Source of the DNA: Christensenella sp036660175
GTDB taxonomy: Bacteria; Bacillota; Clostridia; Christensenellales; Christensenellaceae
Assembly: GCA_036660175.1 (NCBI GenBank)
Contig: JAVXBD010000024.1
Coordinates: 1 to 19,848, forward strand
Direction of reading: 5' to 3'
DNA length: 19,848 nt
This document shows positions 6,480-14,129 of the stretch, piece after piece; positions within the stretch are counted from its first letter, which is position 1; each line of letters begins with the position of its first letter. Position numbers and translations under genes: made by a program. The notes below the pieces were generated by a model that ran no database searches, had not been told where the DNA came from, and saw only the letters and a program-made list of their open reading frames with translations.

Positions 6480-8417
6480 ATGAGAAAACCGCTTGGTTAT
6501 AAAATACTTGAGAAACATTTGGTTTCAGGTGAAATGATTGCTGGAAGCGAAATTTCAATTAAAATTGATTATACGCTTACACAGGATTCGACAGGGACTA
6601 TGGCATATTTGCAGTTTGAGGCAATGGGTATTGACAGGGTTCAAACAAAAAAATCGGTGGCATATATTGACCATAATACCCTGCAAAGTGGGTTTGAGAA
6701 TGCAGATGACCATAATTATATTATGAGTGTTGCAAAAAAACATGGGATTTATGCGTCAAGACCAGGCAATGGAATTTGCCATCAAGTAAACTTAGAACGG
6801 TTCGGCGTACCTGGAGCGACTTTGTTAGGCTCTGACAGCCACACACCGACGGGCGGCGGCATAGGAATGATTGCAATTGGTGCAGGCGGCCTTGATGTGG
6901 CTGTTGCAATGGGCGGCGGTGCCTATTATCTGAACTGCCCGAAATTTGTAAATGTGGAACTGAAAAATCAATTGAGGGACGGTGTATCGGCGAAAGATGT
7001 GATTTTGGAAGTGCTGCGTGTGATGTCCGTTAAAGGCGGTGTGGGGAAAATCATTGAGTATACAGGGCAGGGCGTAAAAACTTTGAGTGTGCCTGAGCGT
7101 GCGACCATCACCAATATGGGTGCAGAGTTAGGTGCAACAACGTCTATTTTTCCAAGCGATGAAGTGACAGAGGCATTTTTAAAGGCACAGGGCAGAGTGC
7201 AGGATTTTACAGCATTATGTGCAGACGAAGATGCAGTTTATGATGAACATATTGTGATTGATTTATCAACATTAACGCCGATGGCGGCAATGCCGCATAG
7301 CCCAGACCTTGTTAAAACAATCAAGGAAATTGGTGCAATCAATGTCAACCAAGTGTGTATTGGAAGTTGTACCAACGCTTCTTATTTAGATTTGATGCGT
7401 GTTGCGGCAATCCTAAAAGGGAAAACCATTGCACAAAACATCAGTCTTACCATTTCACCAGGCTCTAAGCAGGTCATGAATATGCTTGCAAAAAACGGAG
7501 CATTGGCAGATATGATTGATGCAGGAGCAAGAATCTTAGAGTGCGCCTGCGGGCCGTGCATTGGCATGGGACAGTCTCCAGCAACTGACGCTGTATCGGT
7601 GCGTACCTTTAATCGAAACTTTTTTGGACGCAGCGGAACAAAGAGCGCAAGCGTGTATCTGGTTAGCCCTGAAACAGCGGCAGTGACAGCCTTAAACGGT
7701 TATCTGTCTGATGCAACACAGCTTGCGGATTTATCTATTTTAAATATCGAACAGCCAGAAAAATTCATTATAAACGACAATATGATTGCACCGCCCAGTG
7801 CGTGCAGTGCGGATGTTGATGTGGTGCGTGGACCAAACATTAAGCCTTTTCCAATTAATACTGAATTGCCAAAAAAAATTGAGGCGGAAGTTATGCTAAA
7901 GATGGAGGACAACATTACGACTGACCACATTATGCCTTCCAATGCAAAACTGTTGCCATATCGTTCTAATATTCCGTATCTTTCGGAATACTGCTTAGCA
8001 CCTGTGGACGAAACTTTTCCTGCACGTGCAAAAGCGGCAGGCAAATCTATTTTGGTGGCTGGCCAAAACTATGGACAAGGCTCGTCAAGAGAGCATGCAG
8101 CCTTAGCACCGCTTTATTTGGGTGTAAAAGCCGTAATTGTGAAGAGCTTTGCACGGATTCATATGGCAAATCTAATCAACAGCGGTATTTTACCACTGGT
8201 ATTTGTAAATGAGGCGGACTATGACACCATTGATCAAGGAGATGTTCTGCTGATTGAAAATGCACGGGAAAATGCCTGCGGCGACAGTGAATTTGAAGTC
8301 AAGAATCTGACACAGAACAGCTCTTTTATGGTGAAATTGGACGTATCCAAAAGATTAAAAGACATCCTGCTTGCTGGCGGACTATTAAACTTTACACGTT
8401 TGCAAGTAAAAAAATGA
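6480..8417 (+). CDS. Aconitate hydratase (short, Aquifex/Clostridium-type aconitase)
   Basis: Aconitase converts citrate to isocitrate through cis-aconitate with a [4Fe-4S] cluster; in anaerobes it usually feeds 2-oxoglutarate and glutamate synthesis. The cluster cysteines are visible: Cys297 in IGSCTNASY, and Cys357 and Cys360 in CACGPCIGMG. GSDSHTPTGGG (117-127) and FNRNFFGRSG (377-386) are further family motifs, and the C-terminal swivel domain has QNYGQGSSREHAA. From ATG 6480 (GGAGG at 6468-6472) the protein has 645 residues, like the short single-chain aconitases and unlike the roughly 900-residue AcnA. An earlier in-frame TTG at 6450 precedes the ribosome site and is rejected. It forms a single-gene unit between its own promoter and terminator. 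Related hydro-lyases (homoaconitase, isopropylmalate isomerase) are usually split into two subunits, so aconitase is favoured. Confidence 0.92.
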   Translation: MRKPLGYKILEKHLVSGEMIAGSEISIKIDYTLTQDSTGTMAYLQFEAMGIDRVQTKKSVAYIDHNTLQSGFENADDHNYIMSVAKKHGIYASRPGNGICHQVNLERFGVPGATLLGSDSHTPTGGGIGMIAIGAGGLDVAVAMGGGAYYLNCPKFVNVELKNQLRDGVSAKDVILEVLRVMSVKGGVGKIIEYTGQGVKTLSVPERATITNMGAELGATTSIFPSDEVTEAFLKAQGRVQDFTALCADEDAVYDEHIVIDLSTLTPMAAMPHSPDLVKTIKEIGAINVNQVCIGSCTNASYLDLMRVAAILKGKTIAQNISLTISPGSKQVMNMLAKNGALADMIDAGARILECACGPCIGMGQSPATDAVSVRTFNRNFFGRSGTKSASVYLVSPETAAVTALNGYLSDATQLADLSILNIEQPEKFIINDNMIAPPSACSADVDVVRGPNIKPFPINTELPKKIEAEVMLKMEDNITTDHIMPSNAKLLPYRSNIPYLSEYCLAPVDETFPARAKAAGKSILVAGQNYGQGSSREHAALAPLYLGVKAVIVKSFARIHMANLINSGILPLVFVNEADYDTIDQGDVLLIENARENACGDSEFEVKNLTQNSSFMVKLDVSKRLKDILLAGGLLNFTRLQVKK

Positions 8418-8441
8418 AGATTTGCGGCATATCAAGCAGAA

Positions 8442-8475
8442 AAAACGTCTATTCTGTAGGGGTAGACGTTTTATT
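8442..8475 (+). terminator. Intrinsic terminator after aconitase
   Basis: AAAACGTCTA (8442-8451) pairs perfectly with TAGACGTTTT (8463-8472) around an 11-base loop, 24 bases past the aconitase stop. The T-run is short (TTTTATTG), so it may be only partly efficient. Confidence 0.75.
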
Positions 8476-8544
8476 GTACAAATGATAAAAAGCAGGGAAA
8501 TAGCGGCTTTATGCGGAAAATAGCAGGGATCACTTGTGTTATTA

Positions 8545-8579
8545 TTGACATTTACAGCAGATTAGAATATCATTATACT
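8545..8579 (+). promoter_or_regulatory. Fatty-acid operon promoter, two overlapping versions
   Basis: Two sigma-A-type promoters offset by six bases can be read: TTGACA (8545-8550), 17 bases, TATCAT (8568-8573); and TTTACA (8551-8556), 17 bases, TATACT (8574-8579). Both have ideal spacing. A TTAGA (8562-8566) and TCTAA (8581-8585) inverted pair flanks both -10 elements and could bind a repressor. I find no clear match to the FabT or FapR consensus operators as I know them. Confidence 0.65.
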
Positions 8580-8627
8580 GTCTAAATTTTGGATTTAATT
8601 GATGAATGGAGCGTACTTGGAGGAAAT

Positions 8628-9575
8628 ATGAGCATACGTATCATGGGAACGGGTAGTTACTTGCCTGAAAAAGTGGTTACAAATGAAGATTTTGAAAAAA
8701 TAGTAGATACTTCGGACGAGTGGATTACGACACGTACGGGGATTAAAAGCAGACATTATGCAGACGGCATGACCAATGTGCAGATGAGCATGATTGCGGC
8801 ACGTGAGGCGCTAAAAGATGCTGGACTTACCAAAGACGACATCGGCGGAATCATTGTTGCAACTGTTACAAACGATATGAATGTACCGTCGGTAGCAAGC
8901 CAGTTACAGCGTGCGTTTGACATAGAAGATTGCTTTGCATTTGATGTAAATGCTGCATGTACAGGGTTTATGTACGCTTTAAAGGTTGCGTCGGCAATGA
9001 TTGCAGAATCAGAGAAGCCTTTGCTTGTGGTTGGAACAGAAACATTGTCAAGATTTACAAATTTTTCGGACAGAGCAAGCTGTATTCTTTTTGGTGATGG
9101 TGCAGGAGCAGTGATGGTGTGCGCTGGTGATAATTTGAAATATATCAAAGTATATTCAAAGCCAGACTATAACAATACCATTGAAATTATGGGCATGAAT
9201 AACTATGAAAATGGGCAGATTAAACCGACTTATATCACCCTTAAAGGGCAAGAGGTTTATAAATATGCAACAAGAGAAGTGGAAGCGGTTGTCAATAAAG
9301 CATACGAGGAATTGGGTATTGGTTCAGAGGATATAGACTGGTTTTTAATGCATCAGGCAAACATCAGAATTATTCAGACTGCGGCAAAGCGGCTGAACAC
9401 CTCGATGGATAAGTTTTATATAAATATACAGGAAGTTGCAAATACTTCTGCTGCAAGCATACCGATTGCGCTTGATGAAATGAATAAAAAAGGTTTATTA
9501 AAAGAAGGGCAAAGGCTATTGATTGCTGGCTTTGGCGGAGGTCTTACCTCGGGCTGTGCCGTATATGAGTTTTAA
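8628..9575 (+). CDS. fabH: Beta-ketoacyl-ACP synthase III
   Basis: FabH starts fatty-acid synthesis by condensing an acyl-CoA primer (acetyl- or branched acyl-CoA) with malonyl-ACP. The catalytic triad is in place: Cys111 in NAACTGFMYA, His242 in MHQANIRI and Asn272 in ANTSAAS. The N-terminal MSIRIMGTGSYLPEKVVTN is typical, as is the C-terminal GFGGGLTSG loop. From ATG 8628 (GGAGG at 8619-8623) it has 315 residues, the usual length. A TTG at 8589 would add 13 residues that the family lacks and lies before the ribosome site. It is the first gene of the fab/acc operon. Whether it takes straight or branched primers cannot be told from sequence. Confidence 0.97.
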   Translation: MSIRIMGTGSYLPEKVVTNEDFEKIVDTSDEWITTRTGIKSRHYADGMTNVQMSMIAAREALKDAGLTKDDIGGIIVATVTNDMNVPSVASQLQRAFDIEDCFAFDVNAACTGFMYALKVASAMIAESEKPLLVVGTETLSRFTNFSDRASCILFGDGAGAVMVCAGDNLKYIKVYSKPDYNNTIEIMGMNNYENGQIKPTYITLKGQEVYKYATREVEAVVNKAYEELGIGSEDIDWFLMHQANIRIIQTAAKRLNTSMDKFYINIQEVANTSAASIPIALDEMNKKGLLKEGQRLLIAGFGGGLTSGCAVYEF

Positions 9576-9644
9576 ACACACAAAAATGAAACGCTTACTA
9601 ACGCTTCTGCGTTAAATATAATAAAATAAACGGAGGAAATGAAC

Positions 9645-9863
9645 ATGATTTTTGAGAAAATTGCAGCAATTATAAGTGACAAAATGGACATCGACATAGC
9701 GGATATTAAAGAGGATTCTTCTTTTGAAAGCTTAAAGATTGATTCGCTTGACATGGTTGAAATCGTTATGGATATTGAAGAAGAATTTGACGTATCTATT
9801 GAAGAAGCGGAAAACCTAAAAAGCGTTGCTGATCTTGTTAACTTTATCGAAACCAACAAATAA
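9645..9863 (+). CDS. acpP: Acyl carrier protein
   Basis: ACP carries growing acyl chains on a 4'-phosphopantetheine arm. The 72-residue, highly acidic four-helix protein has the attachment serine, Ser34, in KIDSLDMVEIVMDIEEEF. I chose ATG 9645 because GGAGG (9632-9636) lies 8 bases upstream; an in-frame ATG at 9639 is only two bases from it and would add Met-Asn. It follows fabH by about 70 bases; that gap holds two AACGCTT repeats (9590-9596, 9600-9606), with GCGTT (9609-9613) able to pair with either. It is slightly shorter than E. coli ACP (77 residues) but normal for Clostridia. Confidence 0.97.
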   Translation: MIFEKIAAIISDKMDIDIADIKEDSSFESLKIDSLDMVEIVMDIEEEFDVSIEEAENLKSVADLVNFIETNK

Positions 9864-9878
9864 AGCAATGAGAAAATG

Positions 9879-9918
9879 ACAGTGCAAAGCGGACGGCCTT
9901 GTTCGCTTTTGACACTGT
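9879..9918 (+). other. Strong intra-operon hairpin between acpP and fabK
   Basis: ACAGTG (9879-9884) pairs with CACTGT (9913-9918), and AAAGCGGAC (9886-9894) pairs with GTTCGCTTT (9901-9909, one G-T pair). The loop is six bases. C9885 can also pair with G9911, leaving two single-base bulges. No T-run follows, so full termination is unlikely. Partial termination, RNA processing or protection of the abundant upstream acpP message are possible roles. Confidence 0.65.
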
Positions 9919-9927
9919 GTTTGATGT

Positions 9928-10887
9928 ATGAAACTGGAGGGAATTGCTATTAATACGAAACTTACAAAGTTATTGGGCATCAAGTATCCCATTATACAAG
10001 GTGGTATGGCATGGATTGCCGATGCAGGTCTTGCGGGCGCAGTCAGTGCGGCAGGTGGACTTGGGCTGATTGCGGGCGGAAACGCTCCAGCAGAAGTGAT
10101 ACGCACTGAAATCAGAAAAGTAAAAGAAATGACAGACAAACCATTTGGTGTGAATATAATGCTGTTATCGCCATTCGCAAGTGATTTGGCACAGCTTATG
10201 ATAGAAGAAAAAGTACCAGTTGTGACAACGGGTGCAGGAAACCCATCTGCCTTTATGGACGGCTGGAAAAGTGCAGGAATCAAGGTGTTGCCTGTTGTTC
10301 CGAGTGTTGCCTATGCAAAACGTCTGGAAAAGATGGGCGCTGATGCACTGATAGCAGAGGGAACAGAGGCTGGAGGACATATTGGAGAGATTACGACCAT
10401 GGCGCTGATTCCGCAGATTTGTGATGCGGTGGGGTTGCCTGTTGTGGCGGCTGGCGGCATTGCAGACGGACGTGGACTTGCGGCAGTGCTGATGCTTGGG
10501 GCTTGTGGTGCGCAAATAGGCACACGGTTTTTGGTGTCTGATGAATGCAGTGTGCATGATAATTATAAGCAAAAGGTGATTGATGCAAAGGATACAGACA
10601 GCGTGGTAACGGGCAGGGCAACGGGACATCCTGTGCGTGGACTAAAAAACAAGCTGGTGCGTCAGTTTAAAGAATTGGAAGAAAAAGCGGCAACGCTTGA
10701 AGAATATGAGCAATTAGGTTCGGCACGTCTAAAGATGGCTGCAAAAGACGGCGATGTGGTGTATGGTTCTGTAATGGCAGGACAGATTGCAGGGTTGGTA
10801 AAGCAGCGCCAATGTGCTTCTGATATTTTAAAAGAAGTGGTAGAAGAGGCACAAAAATTGATTGACGGAGGGATTTGCGTTGAGTAA
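9928..10887 (+). CDS. fabK: Enoyl-ACP reductase II (FMN-dependent)
   Basis: FabK catalyses the last, NAD(P)H-dependent reduction of each elongation cycle. It is a TIM-barrel flavoprotein unrelated to FabI and typically insensitive to triclosan. Visible motifs are YPIIQGGMAWIAD, FGVNIMLLSPF, VTTGAGNPS, EGTEAGGHIGEITTM with the probable catalytic His, and VVAAGGIADGRG followed by GAQIGTRFL. Coordinates give the ATG-initiated frame (319 residues). However, the only good ribosome site, GGAGG at 9936-9940, lies inside that frame. The likely true start is ATT at 9949, 8 bases after GGAGG, giving 312 residues and matching the first Met of known FabK proteins such as the pneumococcal one. The 3' end overlaps fabD by 8 bases. 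No fabI is seen in the window. Confidence 0.95.
   Translation: MKLEGIAINTKLTKLLGIKYPIIQGGMAWIADAGLAGAVSAAGGLGLIAGGNAPAEVIRTEIRKVKEMTDKPFGVNIMLLSPFASDLAQLMIEEKVPVVTTGAGNPSAFMDGWKSAGIKVLPVVPSVAYAKRLEKMGADALIAEGTEAGGHIGEITTMALIPQICDAVGLPVVAAGGIADGRGLAAVLMLGACGAQIGTRFLVSDECSVHDNYKQKVIDAKDTDSVVTGRATGHPVRGLKNKLVRQFKELEEKAATLEEYEQLGSARLKMAAKDGDVVYGSVMAGQIAGLVKQRQCASDILKEVVEEAQKLIDGGICVE
9936..9951 (+). promoter_or_regulatory. fabK ribosome binding site and probable ATT start codon
   Basis: GGAGG at 9936-9940 is followed 8 bases later by ATT at 9949-9951 in the fabK frame. No in-frame ATG, GTG or TTG lies at a usable distance; the out-of-frame TTG at 9944 does not give FabK. The upstream ATG 9928 has no ribosome site. 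Confidence 0.55.
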
Positions 10888-11815
10888 ACTTGCGGTGCTT
10901 TTTGCAGGACAGGGCGCACAAAAAACAGGTATGGGAAAAAGCCTGTATGACCATAATCGTGCGGCAAAAGATGTTTTTGACTCGGCAGAAAAGTTTTTGC
11001 CAGGGGTAACGCATCTGTGCTTTTATGCAGAGCAAAGTGAACTGAACAAAACAATCCATACGCAGCCCACTGTTTTTACGGTGGATATGGCGGCATATGC
11101 GGCACTTAGCGCAAAGGGATTTGTGCCAACGGCGGCGGCAGGATTTTCTTTGGGAGAATATGCGGCACTTGCGGCGGCAGAAGTGATGAGCTTTAAACAA
11201 ACGATAGAGCTTGTCAAAAAGCGTGCAGAGTGGATGCAACAGGATGCACAAAAACAAGATGGCGCAATGGTGGCAATCTTAAAGCAGACAGTAGAAGAAG
11301 CAGAACTGCTTGCACAGCGGTTTGCAAAGGACGGTACACTGATAGCGGTCAACTATAACTGCCCAGGGCAAACGGTTGTGGCGGGTGATAGCGACAAGGT
11401 AGATGCACTGATGGCACATTGCAAAGACAATAAAATCAGAGCAATGAAATTACCTGTAAATGGGGCTTTTCATACGCCGCACATGAGAAGAGTGACCAAA
11501 AACATTCGAGAATATTTAGAGGAGATTGATTTTTCACAGCCGATTTTTACATTATATGCAAATAAAACAGCAGAGCCTTATACGATGCAGGACATGAAAT
11601 ATCTGATTGCAGAGCAAACCTCAAGTCCTGTACTGTTTGAGCAGTCCATACAAAACATGATTGCAGATGGGTATGACACGTTTGTGGAGGTTGGACCGGG
11701 CAGCACCTTAAGCGGATTTGTGAGCAGGATTGATGATACTGTAAAGGTATTGCATATCAGCGATATAGAATCTTTTGACGAAACGATAGCGGTACTACAA
11801 CAAATGAACTTTTAA
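10880..11815 (+). CDS. fabD: Malonyl-CoA:ACP transacylase
   Basis: FabD transfers malonyl from CoA to ACP, supplying FabH and FabF. It shows AGQGAQ at 9-14, the nucleophile Ser90 in GFSLGEYAAL, Arg115 in KKRAEW for malonate binding, and catalytic His198 in GAFHTPHM. From the TTG at 10880 it has 311 residues, the normal length. I chose this TTG because GGAGGG (10867-10872) lies 7 bases upstream and the next residues, SKLAVLFAGQGAQ, match the family start. A TTG at 10862 precedes the ribosome site. The start overlaps the last codons of fabK, so translation is probably coupled. Confidence 0.96.
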   Translation: MSKLAVLFAGQGAQKTGMGKSLYDHNRAAKDVFDSAEKFLPGVTHLCFYAEQSELNKTIHTQPTVFTVDMAAYAALSAKGFVPTAAAGFSLGEYAALAAAEVMSFKQTIELVKKRAEWMQQDAQKQDGAMVAILKQTVEEAELLAQRFAKDGTLIAVNYNCPGQTVVAGDSDKVDALMAHCKDNKIRAMKLPVNGAFHTPHMRRVTKNIREYLEEIDFSQPIFTLYANKTAEPYTMQDMKYLIAEQTSSPVLFEQSIQNMIADGYDTFVEVGPGSTLSGFVSRIDDTVKVLHISDIESFDETIAVLQQMNF

Positions 11816-11830
11816 CAGGGAGGTACATAA

Positions 11831-12565
11831 ATGGCGAATACAGCACTGGTTACGGGCGCATCACGAGGAATTGGCAAAGCAATTGCGCTTCGGCTTGCAC
11901 AGGCAGGAAACAATATTATTGTCAATTATCTGTTTGATAATGAAGATTTTGCAGGTACTGTAAAAGAGATTGAGGCACTTGGGGTAAAGGCAAAGGCGAT
12001 TAAGGCAGATGTTTCTTGCTTTTCACAGGTGGAGAGCATGATGAAGCAGATTGTTGAAGAATTTGGAAGCATTGATATTTTGGTAAACAATGCGGGCATT
12101 ACAAAAGACGGGCTGCTTGCAAGAATGAAAGAGGCAGACTTTGATGCGGTTATCAATGTCAACCTAAAGAGCGTATTTAACTGCTGTAGAAATGCTGTTC
12201 CGTATATGATGAAACAAAGAAGCGGCAGAATTATCAGCATGGCATCGGTGGTTGGACTGAGCGGTCAGGCAGGGCAGACCAATTATGCTGCATCAAAAGC
12301 GGGTATTATTGGTTTTACAAAGTCACTGGCGAAGGAAATTGGTTCTCGTGGCATCACGGTAAACGCTATTGCGCCAGGGTTTGTGCAAACACCCATGACA
12401 GATGCACTGGGTGATAAAGCAAAAGAGGAAATTCTTTCACAAGTACCCTTAAAGCGTGGCGGAACAGTGGACGACATTGCAAATGCAGTCGCATTCTTAG
12501 CAGGAGCGGAATCCTCCTACATCACTGGGCAGGTGTTATCCGTTAATGGCGGTATGTACTGCTAA
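11831..12565 (+). CDS. fabG: 3-oxoacyl-ACP reductase
   Basis: FabG reduces 3-ketoacyl-ACP with NADPH. It is a classical short-chain dehydrogenase: TGASRGIG at 8-15 for cofactor binding, NNAG at 86-89, Asn111, and the catalytic Ser138, Tyr152 and Lys156 (in NYAASKAG). At 244 residues its length matches E. coli FabG. GGGAGG (11818-11823) lies 7 bases before the ATG, and the gene starts 15 bases after fabD. Its operon position between fabD and fabF makes the fatty-acid assignment safe among the many SDR enzymes. It is followed by an unusual gap of about 300 bases. Confidence 0.97.
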   Translation: MANTALVTGASRGIGKAIALRLAQAGNNIIVNYLFDNEDFAGTVKEIEALGVKAKAIKADVSCFSQVESMMKQIVEEFGSIDILVNNAGITKDGLLARMKEADFDAVINVNLKSVFNCCRNAVPYMMKQRSGRIISMASVVGLSGQAGQTNYAASKAGIIGFTKSLAKEIGSRGITVNAIAPGFVQTPMTDALGDKAKEEILSQVPLKRGGTVDDIANAVAFLAGAESSYITGQVLSVNGGMYC

Positions 12566-12869
12566 ACGCACATGGCTTAGATAGGGCTTGCAGGATAAAA
12601 ATATGACGTATGCAAATCACATTTTGCAAAGGCAGGTTAAAAAACCTAAAACGTTGTAATCTGCGTATGCTGGGTGCAGAGCAGTTTTTGCTTGTGAGGA
12701 TGATAGATACCAGCGTCTGCGGTTTATGGCACGCTACTGTGAACGCATACTGGAAAATGGCAGGGGACGTATCTCTTACCGCCCCAAAAAATATTGCCAA
12801 TCATAAAAACCACATGGTAAGATGCTATGAGGCATGTGAAAAGCAAGAGAAGAAGAGGAATAAGAATCT
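12566..12869 (+). other. 304-base gap between fabG and fabF
   Basis: Elsewhere in this operon genes are mostly close together or overlapping, so this stretch stands out. I see no convincing gene. It contains small hairpins (TGCAAA/TTTGCA near 12611-12628 and AGGTT/AACCT near 12633-12646) without T-runs. A plus-strand frame of 87 codons (12610-12873) overlaps the fabF start as ATGA but has no placed ribosome site and an unusual Cys-rich composition. A second frame from ATG 12603 is described separately. It may hold a remnant of a lost gene or a structured RNA spacer. Confidence 0.5.
12603..12806 (+). pseudogene. Possible degraded small gene in the fabG-fabF gap
   Basis: An ATG at 12603, with AGGA (12592-12595) 7 bases upstream, opens a frame of 18 codons that stops at TAA 12657-12659. 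The same frame then stays open for 48 codons to TAA 12804-12806. The later part reads like ordinary soluble protein (for example RYQRLRFMARYCERILENG). One explanation is a 67-codon gene broken by a single stop; chance openness is the other, and I cannot separate them from one sequence. No family recognised. Confidence 0.2.
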
Positions 12870-14102
12870 ATGACAAAAAGAGTTGTAATAACAGGCATGG
12901 GGGCGCTTGCTCCCAATGGAAATAGTTATAAACAAATGTGGGAGAACACCAAAAACGGTGTCAACGGTATTACGCCGCTTACAAAAGTTCATGCAGAGGG
13001 TCTGCCTGTATATTTTGCGGGACAGCTTCAAAACTTTGATGCGCTTGATTATTTGGATAAAAAAGAAGTGCGTCGATTTGATGAGTATGCTCAATTTGCA
13101 GTTATTGCAGGCAACGAGGCAATGGCAGATGCAGAATTTGGGCAGAATATGCCAAACGTTGAACGCTTTGGTGTGATTGTTGGAAGTGGTATTGGCGGTG
13201 TGGATACCATGGAAAAGGAAATTACAAAACTAAATGAAAAAGGATTTAAGAGAGTCAACCCTTTGCTTGTGCCGATGATGATTGGCAATATGGGTGCAGG
13301 AAATCTTGCAATCAAACATGGCTTAAAAGGCTATTGCACGGCGGTAACAACAGCGTGTGCATCTGGTACACATTCCATTGGCGAGGCTTATCGGCTGATT
13401 AAACATGGATATATGGATGCGATGCTTGCAGGCGGAGCAGAATCGGCTGTTAGAATGCTTGCAATTTCGGGCTTTTTAGGGCTTTCGGCATTGTCAAAAT
13501 CGCAGACGCTGGAGCGTGCATCTATTCCTTTTGATTTGGAACGCAGCGGCTTTGTAATCGGCGAGGGTGCAGGAATTGTTGTGCTGGAAGAATACGAGGC
13601 TGCAAAAGCACGAGGCGCACATATTTATGCGGAAGTTTTAGGATATGGCGCAACAAGTGATGCGTATCATATGACTGCACCTGCTCCTGATGGAGAGGGC
13701 TGTGCACGTGCGATGAGTACAGCACTGCAAGAGGGTAACATCAAACCCTGCGAGGTTTCCTACATCAACGCACATGGAACTGCAACAGAATTAAACGACA
13801 AGACCGAAACAGCGGCAATTAAAAAAGTGTTTGGAGAATCGGCATATAAGGTGCCTGTATCCTCTACAAAATCAATGACAGGGCATCTTTTGGGAGCGGC
13901 AGGCGGCATTGAAGCAATTTTTTGTGCGATGAGCATCAAAGAGGGCTTTATTCCTCCGACAATCAATTATCAAGTGGCAGATGAGAATTGTGACCTTGAT
14001 GTTGTTCCAAACGTAGGACGAACAGCAGATGTAGAGTATGCACTGTCAAACTCACTGGGCTTTGGCGGACACAATGGAACGCTGTTGTTTGGTAAAATCT
14101 AA
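12870..14102 (+). CDS. fabF: Beta-ketoacyl-ACP synthase II
   Basis: FabF condenses malonyl-ACP with the growing acyl-ACP in elongation. The catalytic residues are Cys163 in TTACASGTHS, His302 in NAHGTATELND and His339 in SMTGHLLGAAGG, nearly the same numbering as E. coli FabF. The C-terminal NSLGFGGHNGTL is typical. At 410 residues it is full length. AGAGGA (12854-12859) lies 10 bases before the ATG. No second elongating synthase (FabB) or FabA is in the window, so unsaturated fatty acids, if made, need genes elsewhere. Confidence 0.97.
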   Translation: MTKRVVITGMGALAPNGNSYKQMWENTKNGVNGITPLTKVHAEGLPVYFAGQLQNFDALDYLDKKEVRRFDEYAQFAVIAGNEAMADAEFGQNMPNVERFGVIVGSGIGGVDTMEKEITKLNEKGFKRVNPLLVPMMIGNMGAGNLAIKHGLKGYCTAVTTACASGTHSIGEAYRLIKHGYMDAMLAGGAESAVRMLAISGFLGLSALSKSQTLERASIPFDLERSGFVIGEGAGIVVLEEYEAAKARGAHIYAEVLGYGATSDAYHMTAPAPDGEGCARAMSTALQEGNIKPCEVSYINAHGTATELNDKTETAAIKKVFGESAYKVPVSSTKSMTGHLLGAAGGIEAIFCAMSIKEGFIPPTINYQVADENCDLDVVPNVGRTADVEYALSNSLGFGGHNGTLLFGKI

Positions 14103-14129
14103 AATTTATCGTGTAAAGGAGAATGGTAC

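Noticed and set aside
8589..8627. An upstream TTG that would extend FabH by 13 residues.
   Set aside because: GGAGG at 8619-8623 lies between it and ATG 8628, and FabH proteins begin at the later position.
12610..12873. An 87-codon plus-strand frame whose stop overlaps the fabF start as ATGA.
   Set aside because: No ribosome site at a usable distance, Cys- and Asn/Lys-rich composition unlike its neighbours, and no recognisable family. Kept only as part of the gap description.
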